A stretch of DNA of 32,138 nt from positions 1-32,138 of IMG/VR virus record IMGVR_UViG_3300028394_000215; one strand, 5' to 3'. Positions 14,521 through 21,069 of this stretch are shown here, in pieces. Position numbers and translations under genes: made by a program. The notes beneath the pieces were generated by a model that ran no database searches, was not told the DNA's origin, and was given only the letters and a program-made list of their open reading frames with translations. Every line of letters begins with the position of its first letter. Within the stretch, counting starts at the first letter, position 1. The stretch comes from a virus.

Positions 14521-14728
14521 TGTGGAGATTGCACAAACCAAATGGTCAATGCTGGTATGGAAAACATCAAAGGAGTTGCCTAAAGAAAATGAAAGAGTCC
14601 TCATGGATATTGATGGTGAGGTGCTTGGTGGTAGGTTCGTCGGCAGTCAGTTTGTTTCTAAAAACTGGAATGAAGCTGAAGCAAATGTTAGGATGTGGGC
14701 ATCCTGGCCGAAAGCACCCAAATGGTAG
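14507..14728 (+). CDS. DUF551-like small protein
   Basis: This 73-residue protein matches the common phage DUF551 pattern: TSKELPKENERVLMDIDGEV, then a second strand pair, then MWASWPKAPKW. In the family the conserved parts are the LP-x-x-x-x-x-VL strand and the terminal W-x-x-(L/W)P-x-(P/A)P. Function of the family is unknown. It starts through a 14-base overlap with the previous gene. Confidence 0.6.
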   Translation: MSAIDVEIAQTKWSMLVWKTSKELPKENERVLMDIDGEVLGGRFVGSQFVSKNWNEAEANVRMWASWPKAPKW

Positions 14729-14877
14729 CTTTCCTTTTGTCCATCGTGAAAGCTTTGTGGGACTTATTCGTAATCGGTTTAGGTTGCTTGAGCATCTATC
14801 TCACAATCATATTTCTGAGCGGGGTATTGTGGGATTTAGCAAAAGACACAATAGAAAGGATTAAGAAAAAGAAATGA
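14722..14877 (+). CDS. Small membrane protein
   Basis: This 51-residue protein has hydrophobic helices at about residues 1-17 and 18-38 (VIGLGCLSIYLTIIFLSGVL). A basic tail ends ERIKKKK, so it is a type with the positive side facing the cytoplasm. It starts by overlap with the DUF551-like gene and overlaps the next by ATGA. Function is unknown. Confidence 0.5.
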   Translation: MVAFLLSIVKALWDLFVIGLGCLSIYLTIIFLSGVLWDLAKDTIERIKKKK

Positions 14878-15080
14878 GCGTAAAAAGATTAAAGCTTGTC
14901 GATGAGTTCCATGCAATTGTCTCCAAAAGATTAAAGGAGTTATTCAAGGACTTTGACCATGCCAAGCGGGAGAACTACAAGGACATCATCAGCCACCTGG
15001 ACTATAGCCATCGTATAACTAAAGAGCTATTGGACAGAGCTAAGAAATATCAGAAGATTGCCCTGGAGGCCAGGAAATGA
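14874..15080 (+). CDS. Small basic helical protein
   Basis: This 68-residue, very Lys/Arg-rich helical protein (MSVKRLKLVDEFHAIVSKRL at the start) is translated by overlaps on both sides directly upstream of the replication protein. It may be a nucleic-acid-binding or accessory protein for replication; this is only inferred from charge and place. Confidence 0.45.
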   Translation: MSVKRLKLVDEFHAIVSKRLKELFKDFDHAKRENYKDIISHLDYSHRITKELLDRAKKYQKIALEARK

Positions 15081-15829
15081 CAAAGGATAGTTTCTGGTTT
15101 CCATTTGAGCCAAACAGGTGGCTTTCCAATGAGAAGCTTTCCCTGGTTAGCCTAGAAGCCAGGGGGCTTTGGATTCACCTGGTATGCCTAATGTATAAGG
15201 CCAACAGCAATGGAAGCCTGGTGATTGGTGGCAACATCCCAACCAAAGAACAGATAAGCAGAATGGTTGGCCAAGAGTCTGGGCATCTGGTTGATGAGTT
15301 GCAAAAGGCTGGTGTCTTTGAGCTTAAAGATGGAGCCATTCATCATCAAGGAGTTGCACAGGGATTGAATAAAATTAACTCAAAGATGGAGGCTTATAGA
15401 CGCAGAGATGGGGCAAAGATGGATGATCTATCAACCAAAGATGAGGCATCTATTGAGCAAAGATGGGGGGAGAATAAGAATAAGAGTAAGAATAAGATAA
15501 TACATATAGAGAGGGCGATACGCCCTAGTCTTTTGGAATGGTCTGAATATGCAACTTCTATTGGATGGTTTGGAGATTCAGTTGAGGGAGCTTATGACCA
15601 TTACCAATCCAATGGATGGAAGGTGGGAGGCAAAGGCCATGTTAAGGATTGGCAAGCCGCCGCCAGGAACTGCTTCAGAAGAAACAAAACAACACACCAA
15701 ACAAAAGGAACACAACCAATGAAACCAAAAACACAATACAAATCGTCTTGTGAGTCAGCACCCCTTTACAAGATAATGGGATTCTCAAGCTTCAATGAAT
15801 GGCAGAAAGCTGGAGAGCCAACATCATGA
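15077..15829 (+). CDS. Replication initiator, lambda O / DnaD-like
   Basis: In this 250-residue protein, residues 6-95 form a winged-helix-type domain common in phage replication proteins: FWFPFEPNRWLSNEKLSLVS, then LEARGLWIHLVCLM, then KAGVFELKDGAIHHQG. A low-complexity linker (ENKNKSKNK) follows. A C-terminal segment at about 155-200 (GAYDHYQSNGWKVGGKGHVKDW) resembles lambda O-type and primosome proteins. It probably loads the host helicase at an origin inside its own gene. Start by ATGA overlap. An in-frame internal ATG at residue 215 follows a leader-like sequence. Confidence 0.65.
   Translation: MTKDSFWFPFEPNRWLSNEKLSLVSLEARGLWIHLVCLMYKANSNGSLVIGGNIPTKEQISRMVGQESGHLVDELQKAGVFELKDGAIHHQGVAQGLNKINSKMEAYRRRDGAKMDDLSTKDEASIEQRWGENKNKSKNKIIHIERAIRPSLLEWSEYATSIGWFGDSVEGAYDHYQSNGWKVGGKGHVKDWQAAARNCFRRNKTTHQTKGTQPMKPKTQYKSSCESAPLYKIMGFSSFNEWQKAGEPTS
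15472..15526 (+). other. Origin-like core inside the replication gene
   Basis: Four tandem hexamers (GAATAA, GAATAA, GAGTAA, GAATAA) at 15472-15495 run into an AT-rich stretch (GATAATACATATAGA). A perfect 6-bp inverted repeat follows, AGGGCG-ATA-CGCCCT at 15512-15526. In lambda the origin lies at the same place, in the linker region of gene O. It also encodes the low-complexity ENKNKSKNK linker, so a purely coding reason is possible. Confidence 0.4.
15719..15829 (+). CDS. Possible nested 36-residue product of the replication gene
   Basis: An in-frame ATG follows an AAAAGGAACACAACCA leader that is nearly the same as the leader of the annealing-type gene at 13497. The residues just before it (THQTKGTQP) read like a translated ribosome-binding leader. 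This either drives an internal start or is the fossil of a gene fusion. The short product has no recognised motif. Confidence 0.25.
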   Translation: MKPKTQYKSSCESAPLYKIMGFSSFNEWQKAGEPTS

Positions 15830-16260
15830 ATGACCTACACCTAGCACTACCAGCAACTATCTACAGGGTTGGTGAGCTTGAGAAGAAGCTTGAACAACTC
15901 ATGCTTAAAATTGATTCAGCAAGCAATGCCCTGGGAGCCCAGATTACACAGATAAAGTCATGCATGGTTCTGAAGGATTCAGTGCCAAATGAGGAGGGTG
16001 CGATTGCAAACATCATAGTCCCAGAGGAACTTGCCTATTCAAAGGGGAAGAAGTTCAAGAAGGGCAAGACAATGTGCAGGGCAACATCAAACAAGAAAAC
16101 AGAGATTGTTGCAAGGCGTTGGGCTTTATGGAAAGAGCAATACAATGCTGGAATCCCAGCCGCAGTGATTGCCAGGGCTTGGGGTTGTGACCATAGCACA
16201 ATCCTTAATGCCAGGGACATGAACTGGCAGAACTACAAACTGAAAGGTTCAAAGAAATGA
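15826..16260 (+). CDS. DnaA-domain-IV-like helix-turn-helix protein
   Basis: This 144-residue protein has a helical N-terminal half (VGELEKKLEQLMLKIDSASN). The C-terminus reads IVARRWALWKEQYNAGIPAAVIARAWGCDHSTILNA. The last part (residues 118-129) resembles the DnaA domain IV signature, where G-(R/C)-D-H-(T/S)-T-(V/I)-L-x-A contacts DnaA boxes. It has no ATPase domain, so it would bind DNA only. It follows the O-like gene by ATGA overlap with GGAGAG eight bases upstream. Confidence 0.55.
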   Translation: MNDLHLALPATIYRVGELEKKLEQLMLKIDSASNALGAQITQIKSCMVLKDSVPNEEGAIANIIVPEELAYSKGKKFKKGKTMCRATSNKKTEIVARRWALWKEQYNAGIPAAVIARAWGCDHSTILNARDMNWQNYKLKGSKK

Positions 16261-16532
16261 GCTTCCACTACGCATCTCAACTAACCATGCCCTTCATTGA
16301 GCCCACCCAAACACACCACCCCATCAAGGCAATAGGTTCCAAGCAGTGCCAGCAGGTATTGTCACACTTGCAGAGTGGCAAACCCATCACATCCCTGGAG
16401 GCACTGAAGCTTTATGGGATTTTTAGGCTGGCAAGCAGAATCCATGACCTTAAAAAGAATGGTATTGCAATCAAGAGCAGGGATGTGGAGACTGAGACAG
16501 GAAAGAAGGTGAGCCAATACTATGTTGATTAA
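16257..16532 (+). CDS. Helix-turn-helix protein
   Basis: In this 91-residue protein, residues 30-91 (QCQQVLSHLQSGKPITSLEALKLYGIFRLASRIHDLKKNG) match the small helix-turn-helix domain of phage proteins described as HTH_39. Members have a three-helix core with a short wing ending in a conserved Y/V strand (here QYYVD). It is probably a regulator or replication accessory. Start by ATGA overlap with the DnaA-like gene. Confidence 0.6.
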   Translation: MSFHYASQLTMPFIEPTQTHHPIKAIGSKQCQQVLSHLQSGKPITSLEALKLYGIFRLASRIHDLKKNGIAIKSRDVETETGKKVSQYYVD

Positions 16533-16719
16533 AGACCTACCAAGCACCAGGAAAGAGGTTGTTCTGTTCAAGATACAGGTTCAAGACCTGCTATGCTGGA
16601 AGGAACTGCCAAAGGCTTACTCAACATTGGCAAGTGCAATGGCTAATGTTCCAGATAAGACAGCAAGAATTATGAAGAGGTCGGACAAGGGCTGGGAAAT
16701 TGCCTGGAGCAACCAGTGA
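16522..16719 (+). CDS. Small protein of unknown function
   Basis: This 65-residue protein starts inside the end of the HTH gene and ends by GTGA overlap with the methyltransferase. The sequence LPKAYSTLASAMANVPDKTARIMKRSDKGWEIAW has a helix-turn-helix look with a final wing-like strand. It may be a DNA-binding partner. This is low-resolution inference. Confidence 0.45.
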   Translation: MLIKDLPSTRKEVVLFKIQVQDLLCWKELPKAYSTLASAMANVPDKTARIMKRSDKGWEIAWSNQ

Positions 16720-17462
16720 ACATAGCCTTAATGACTTCAGACAAGCTTATTGGCTTTGTGTCTGGCATGATGCAAGACCAACCCAAAGCAGAAAGGCTTT
16801 GCTGGGAGATGACTAGGCACTACAGGGAAAGAAGCATTGAGCAAACAGACTTTGAAAAGGCATGGCATCAGTCTGTTTCAAATGGGACTCCAGACTATTC
16901 AATATATGATGGTGAAAGGTATGTTCCAGAAGCAACAGCCTGTTATCTTGTGTATGCCAAAAGATACATAAGGACATCTGCAAAATTCATCGAGGGCAAA
17001 TGGCCTGTTAATGAAATATGGGATTTGGGCTGTGGCATTGGAGCATCCACTGCACTGCTCAAACTCATTTTCCCTGGAGCCAATGTGTTTGGAACACAAC
17101 TGCCATCAGACCAGAGGAGAGTTGCTGAAGAGTTATCAAAGACCCATGGCTTTCAAATAGCAGATTTAATGAAAAGCAGTGTTGATGCTGTTGTGTTCAT
17201 GCTTGATTATCTTGAGCATTTTGAATGCCCAACAGAACACCTGGAAACAATCATTGCCCAAAAGCCAAAGTTACTTATAATGGCCAATTCATTTGGAGCA
17301 ACTGCCGTTGGACATTTCCCTAATTATAAAATTGGTTCTGAGAAATATCCAAACAAAGAAACAGGAAGAGCCTTCAGCAAGTGGCTTAAATGCAAAGGGT
17401 ATAAAAAGGTTGAAACAGGATTCTACAACAACAGGCCAGCAATCTGGGAGAGGGCAGAATGA
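16716..17462 (+). CDS. SAM-dependent methyltransferase (class I)
   Basis: This 248-residue protein has motif I DLGCGIGAST at residues 103-112 and a later acidic motif DYLEHFE (about 164-170). The fold is Rossmann-type. It lacks the PCQ motif of C5-cytosine methylases and the (D/N)PPY of N6/N4 methylases, so it may act on a small molecule, a sugar or an already modified base. It directly precedes two genes of a TAGT group, which suggests a hypermodification role. It starts with GTG by a GTGA overlap. Confidence 0.65.
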   Translation: MNIALMTSDKLIGFVSGMMQDQPKAERLCWEMTRHYRERSIEQTDFEKAWHQSVSNGTPDYSIYDGERYVPEATACYLVYAKRYIRTSAKFIEGKWPVNEIWDLGCGIGASTALLKLIFPGANVFGTQLPSDQRRVAEELSKTHGFQIADLMKSSVDAVVFMLDYLEHFECPTEHLETIIAQKPKLLIMANSFGATAVGHFPNYKIGSEKYPNKETGRAFSKWLKCKGYKKVETGFYNNRPAIWERAE

Positions 17463-17863
17463 ACATTGCAAAACAGGCCAGCCTCTTTGGTGCAGAACTT
17501 GAGCTAGACCAAGATGACTCAAAATACTCTACAAAGGTTGAGGCTCCTGTTTATAAGCCAAGTGAAAAGAAGCCACACCTGCTGGAACTTGTGGACATTT
17601 CAAAATCCAACAGCCTAATCAGACAGGTTCTTGCATCAAGCATTCCCCAGGATGAGAAGGAGTTTCTGATTGAGGCGGCCAAGAGGCACAGCGTGTTCAA
17701 CTATGAAAAGATTGCAGACTACTATGCACATGCCTCACCAGAGACCCAGGCACTTATGGAAAAGTCTGCCCTGGTTATCATAGACTTTGGCAAGGCAATT
17801 GAGAGTGGCTATGTGAGGCTGTGTGATGAGATAAGGAACCAGTATCTTGAGCACGCAGAGTGA
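17459..17863 (+). CDS. Conserved partner gene of the TAGT glycosyltransferase
   Basis: This 134-residue helical protein contains KEFLIEAAKRHSVFNYEKIADYYAHASPETQALMEKSALVIIDFGKA in its C-terminal half. I recall similar segments in phage proteins next to modification or ParB-type genes, but no named family fits with certainty. It overlaps the methyltransferase by ATGA and the TAGT start by 17 bases, so the three are co-translated. A role in targeting or regulation of base modification is possible. Confidence 0.5.
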   Translation: MNIAKQASLFGAELELDQDDSKYSTKVEAPVYKPSEKKPHLLELVDISKSNSLIRQVLASSIPQDEKEFLIEAAKRHSVFNYEKIADYYAHASPETQALMEKSALVIIDFGKAIESGYVRLCDEIRNQYLEHAE

Positions 17864-18725
17864 TTTTGCCATCTTCATCCTAACTCATGGTAGGCCAACC
17901 AATATAAAGACCATGGCCACGCTAAAAGATTGTGGCTACACTGGAAAGCTTTACTTGGTGGTTGATGATGAGGACAAGACCCTGGACAAATACATTGCCA
18001 ACTTTGGCAAGGATAGAGTGGTTGTTTTTAATAAGAAAGAGATGGCAGACCAGGTTGATGAGGGAAACAACTTCGATGAAAGAAGGACAATCACTCATGC
18101 CAGGAATGCCTGTTTCAAAATAGCCAAAGACCTTGGCATAAAATACTTCATGGAACTGGACGATGATTATATATCATTTGAATACAGGTATGTGAGCAGG
18201 TGTGGGGAGAAGCTGAAGGTTCACTATGTATCCAACTTGGATGCTGTGCTTGGTCTTTACCTTGAGTTTTATAAGGCAACAGGCTTTTCAAGCATGGCAT
18301 TTGCCCAGGGTGGCGACTTCATTGGTGGTGTTGAAAACAAATATGCAACCAAGAAGCCCCTTATCAGAAAATGCATGAACTCATTTATATGCTCAACAGA
18401 AAGGCCATTCCAATTCATTGGTGCAATGAATGAGGATGTGAATACCTATGTTACCTTGGGCTCGAGGGGAGTGCTATTTGGCACTATTCCCATGATCAGC
18501 CTGGTTCAAACAGCCACTCAGAGTCAGAAGCATGGAATCACTGATATGTATTTGAGGTTTGGAACATACTGCAAGGCTTTCACCACGGTGATGATGCACC
18601 CATCCAGTGTTAGGATTTCCATGATGAATACCAGCAACCCCAGGATTCATCATTTGATTAAGTGGCAGAACACAACCCCAATGATTGTATCAGAGCAATA
18701 TAGGAAGCCTGTGGGTAACTTGTGA
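17847..18725 (+). CDS. TET-associated glycosyltransferase (TAGT)
   Basis: This 292-residue GT-A type enzyme shows the TAGT landmarks in order: ILTHGRP (11-17), VVDDEDK (38-44), ARNACF (85-90), ELDDDY (103-108, a D-x-D type metal/nucleotide-sugar site), MNEDVNTY (194-201), TQSQKHGITDMY (about 224-235) and RIHH (266-269). In phages this family glycosylates hydroxymethylated cytosine in DNA made by a TET/JBP dioxygenase. No dioxygenase is visible here. It starts with TTG, with AAGGAA eight bases upstream; the next in-frame Met codon is 65 bases later. Confidence 0.8.
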   Translation: MSTQSDFAIFILTHGRPTNIKTMATLKDCGYTGKLYLVVDDEDKTLDKYIANFGKDRVVVFNKKEMADQVDEGNNFDERRTITHARNACFKIAKDLGIKYFMELDDDYISFEYRYVSRCGEKLKVHYVSNLDAVLGLYLEFYKATGFSSMAFAQGGDFIGGVENKYATKKPLIRKCMNSFICSTERPFQFIGAMNEDVNTYVTLGSRGVLFGTIPMISLVQTATQSQKHGITDMYLRFGTYCKAFTTVMMHPSSVRISMMNTSNPRIHHLIKWQNTTPMIVSEQYRKPVGNL

Positions 18726-18742
18726 CCAATAAACCACAAACA

Positions 18743-18770
18743 TTGACACCATAAACTCCAAAGCTAGGAC
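18743..18770 (+). promoter_or_regulatory. Putative promoter, TTGACA-N16-TAGGAC
   Basis: A perfect -35 hexamer lies in the 51-base gap after the TAGT gene. A weak -10 (TAGGAC, 3 of 6) follows at 16 bases, and ATG 18777 is 28 bases after the hexamer. The AGGA may rather be the ribosome binding site. Confidence 0.35.
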
Positions 18771-18776
18771 AAATAT

Positions 18777-19073
18777 ATGCCCATTGAGTCAGCACAACTT
18801 AGGGCTGAAAGACTTTTAATTGAACTTTGCCCAGATAATGCAGAGTTTAAGAAGCTTACAGCCAAGAATAGAACTGAGGAACGCATAGATTTGCTCAGAC
18901 AGGCAGTCGCAGTGCTGTTAATCAATGGTATTCCAACGGCAGTCATTGCTAAAATACTTAAAATTGGCCAAGGAGCAGTCCAATACCACGCCAGGTGGCT
19001 AGAAAAAAACGGTAAGATTGTTAAGCCAAAGAGATTTGCACACTGGATTGATGCAGAACAGGTGGCTATATGA
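18777..19073 (+). CDS. Helix-turn-helix DNA-binding protein
   Basis: This 98-residue protein has a charged helical N-terminus, then GIPTAVIAKILKIGQGAVQYHARWLEKNG, a clear helix-turn-helix. A basic tail ends the protein. It is the first gene after a promoter-like sequence and overlaps the 3D-domain gene. It is a candidate regulator of the 19-21 kb region, which carries the AAACGGTA repeats, one of them inside this gene. Confidence 0.55.
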   Translation: MPIESAQLRAERLLIELCPDNAEFKKLTAKNRTEERIDLLRQAVAVLLINGIPTAVIAKILKIGQGAVQYHARWLEKNGKIVKPKRFAHWIDAEQVAI

Positions 19074-19474
19074 GGTTCCTGGCAATGATTATTGCTATTT
19101 TGGCTCCATGCCAGGCGGCCAACATCCTTATTGAGCCTATTATCAAGCCTAAGAAGGTGATTAAGGCCAGAATTACAGCCTACTGGGCTCACCCAAGGCA
19201 AGATGAATGGACATCCAGGTATGAAAGTTCAACAGGCAAGAGGCTTGTGAGTGGCAAAACCTGTGCTGTAGACCCAAAAATCATCAAATATGGCTCCAGG
19301 GTAAAGGTGAATGGCAAAACCTATGTGGCTAAAGACACTGGCACAGCAGTGGTGGCAAAGAAGGCAAGCTATGGCAAAGCACCAGTAATTGACCTGTTTT
19401 TCTCAACCCAGAAGCAAGCAATGGTAGAACTGAACAGGGTAGGCAGGTATGCCTGGGTAGAAGTGGAAAATTAA
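19070..19474 (+). CDS. Secreted 3D-domain protein
   Basis: This 134-residue protein has an N-terminal signal peptide (MRFLAMIIAILAPCQA, likely cut after QA). A 3D domain follows, named for three aspartates: CAVDPKII (D68), VAKDTG (D89) and VIDLFF (D108). This double-psi barrel occurs in MltA-like and YabE/RlpA-like proteins, where it binds or cuts peptidoglycan. It would act outside the inner membrane. It is in the early region, far from the lysis block, with an overlap to the HTH gene upstream. Confidence 0.7.
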   Translation: MRFLAMIIAILAPCQAANILIEPIIKPKKVIKARITAYWAHPRQDEWTSRYESSTGKRLVSGKTCAVDPKIIKYGSRVKVNGKTYVAKDTGTAVVAKKASYGKAPVIDLFFSTQKQAMVELNRVGRYAWVEVEN

Positions 19475-19479
19475 ACGGT

Positions 19480-20019
19480 ATGAACCCTGGAAATCAAGAC
19501 CCTGCAGATAGTATTTTGGCCAGCTACACCCCAGATATTGCTTCAGAAATTGATACTATGGAGGATGTGGTAAAGGAAAGGCTCTCCAAGATAAAGGGCA
19601 TGAACCCATCTATTAGCCTGGATGAACTGGCCAAATTGGCCGCCCAGGTGATTCAAGACACCATCCAGGCAGAATTTAGTGGGCCGCTACTCAGAACCAA
19701 AAGGGATGATACCTTGGATGAGGCACTACTAGCCTTGGCTACCAACAGGAGTCCAGAAAGCCTCACTAGCATTGCCAAGAAATACATCAACCCACTGACA
19801 GGCAAGCCCTACACCAGGGCGGCTTTATCAGCCAGGTTGTCTGAGCTATCCCAAAGAACAGGGCTTGTGTTAAGGGTGCAGAGGTCTCAAAGGGTTAGGG
19901 AGATTTACAAGGACAGGGCTCTTAGGATTCACCAGAGAAGACGCCAGGAATGCCCCAAATGGCCAAAGGGAGCTTGGGAAAAGGGCATTAAAAAAACGGT
20001 AGGGAGGGGCAAAAAATGA
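19480..20019 (+). CDS. Basic DNA-binding-like protein
   Basis: This 179-residue protein has an acidic N-terminal half (ASEIDTMEDVVKERLS) and a strongly basic C-terminal half (YKDRALRIHQRRRQECPKW). SLTSIAKKYINPLTGKPYTRAALSARLSELSQRTGL looks like a helix-turn-helix. The start ATG at 19480 directly follows an AAACGGT motif in the position of a ribosome binding site. Function is unknown. It overlaps the next gene by ATGA. Confidence 0.5.
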   Translation: MNPGNQDPADSILASYTPDIASEIDTMEDVVKERLSKIKGMNPSISLDELAKLAAQVIQDTIQAEFSGPLLRTKRDDTLDEALLALATNRSPESLTSIAKKYINPLTGKPYTRAALSARLSELSQRTGLVLRVQRSQRVREIYKDRALRIHQRRRQECPKWPKGAWEKGIKKTVGRGKK

Positions 20020-20315
20020 GGTCTGGGAGCAAAGTTGTATGCCTGGATGACAGGTTCCCTACAGACATCCTGGTCTATTACACCAGCCTACCCATCAAGG
20101 ACAGGGTGTATATCGTAAGGGACATGGGCATAGGCATTGGCTTGGACAACCAACCAGGGGAAGTGGTTGTGTACCTTGAGGGGCTTGAGAACCCATGCTC
20201 TAGTGTGCCTCCCCATGCTGAAAGAGGCTTTGCACAATACAGGTTTGCAGAATTGGAACCACCAGCAGAGGAAGCCCAGGAGGCACAAATGCCATGGGAA
20301 GCCTTTGCACAATAA
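20016..20315 (+). CDS. Conserved phage protein of unknown function
   Basis: In this 99-residue protein, VVCLDDRFP...SLPIKDRVYIVRDMGIG...VVVYLEGLENP follows the pattern (C-x-D-D-x-F, LP-x-x-x-x-VY-x-VR) of small phage proteins with a short beta barrel. The C-terminus is acidic and Ala-rich. No role is known. The gene overlaps its upstream neighbour by ATGA. Confidence 0.5.
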   Translation: MRSGSKVVCLDDRFPTDILVYYTSLPIKDRVYIVRDMGIGIGLDNQPGEVVVYLEGLENPCSSVPPHAERGFAQYRFAELEPPAEEAQEAQMPWEAFAQ

Positions 20316-20329
20316 GGAGACACAAGCAC

Positions 20330-20824
20330 ATGAGTAAGGCCATAGTTATGGACAATGAAAAGCACGTAGGAATGGAGCTACAAAAAACGGTAGGCAAGCT
20401 ATGCCAGGCCAGGGAACAGGCAATCCAGGACATGGCAGAAGCCATAAGCCTAGCCGCTGATGCAGGGCAGTTGCTCTTATCAGCCAGGAGTGAGGGGTTA
20501 GACGTGGATGAAATCCTGGAAATTGGAGGCATAAACGGTGAGGAGGGCAGACGCCTGGAGAGGGTGGCCAAAGCCAAGGCCATGCTTGCCAGCCCCAAGC
20601 CAGGGGAACTCAAGCAGTTGTGCCTGTGGGCAGGTATCTTGCCAGACCCCATTGAAGGCTCAAGCCCTAGACCCCAAGCCCATTGGTTAGCCTATGTCTT
20701 TAAGGCCAAGCAGTGGGTAACCAAGAAGAGCCCATCAGCCTGGTCAGAAGCCCAAAGGCTAGAGTTCATTGAGGAAGCCAAGCCCCTGGTAGAGGCATGG
20801 GTGGAGGCAGGGGGGAGCCTGTGA
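20330..20824 (+). CDS. DUF3102-like helical protein
   Basis: In this 164-residue protein the segment AREQAIQDMAEAISLAADAGQLLLSARSEG has the look of DUF3102, whose members start with a helix leading to a G-x-x-L-x-x-A turn. The remainder is helical with Trp-rich parts (WLAYVFKAKQWVTKK). AAGGAG lies 10 bases before ATG 20330. Two AAACGGT motifs lie in this gene. A DNA-binding function is possible. Confidence 0.5.
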   Translation: MSKAIVMDNEKHVGMELQKTVGKLCQAREQAIQDMAEAISLAADAGQLLLSARSEGLDVDEILEIGGINGEEGRRLERVAKAKAMLASPKPGELKQLCLWAGILPDPIEGSSPRPQAHWLAYVFKAKQWVTKKSPSAWSEAQRLEFIEEAKPLVEAWVEAGGSL

Positions 20825-20946
20825 GGAAGCCACGCCAGGCCACCTGGGAGCCCCGCCACAAGCCCTGCCCAAGGGGGCAAGCCCATGGACACCACAGCCC
20901 CATATCAAGGGGGGTATCTTGGAAGCCCCATCTGGGCAAGGAATAA
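20821..20946 (+). CDS. Possible 41-residue basic protein (GTGA overlap)
   Basis: A GTG overlapping the previous stop, preceded by a G-rich GGGGGAG, opens a short frame. The product would be very Arg/His/Pro/Gly-rich. The same DNA contains G/C-rich inverted repeats, so it may be non-coding. The layout alone supports it. Confidence 0.25.
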   Translation: MRKPRQATWEPRHKPCPRGQAHGHHSPISRGVSWKPHLGKE

Positions 20947-21069
20947 ACGGTAGCCTACCCATGGAATGCCCCCAGAATGACCTGCCAATACCCCAAACAA
21001 ACAGCTAAATACATGCATATAAAGGGCTTAAAGAAGAAAAAGGCATGCTCTCTTGAGTAGAAAGATCAC

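Larger units (their letters stand above)
19007..20952 (+). repeat. Six AAACGGT(A/G) repeats
   Basis: Copies lie at 19007, 19473, 19994, 20395, 20533 (ends in G) and 20945, all on the + strand, in genes and gaps alike. Most are preceded by an A-run, giving AAAAAAACGGTAGG as extended consensus. None was found elsewhere in the window by eye. The last copy overlaps the perfect palindrome GGTAG-C-CTACC at 20949-20959. Confidence 0.65.

Noticed and set aside
16716-17462. C5-cytosine DNA methylase partner for the TAGT
   Set aside because: The PCQ and ENV motifs of that family are absent; only a general class I methyltransferase call is supported.
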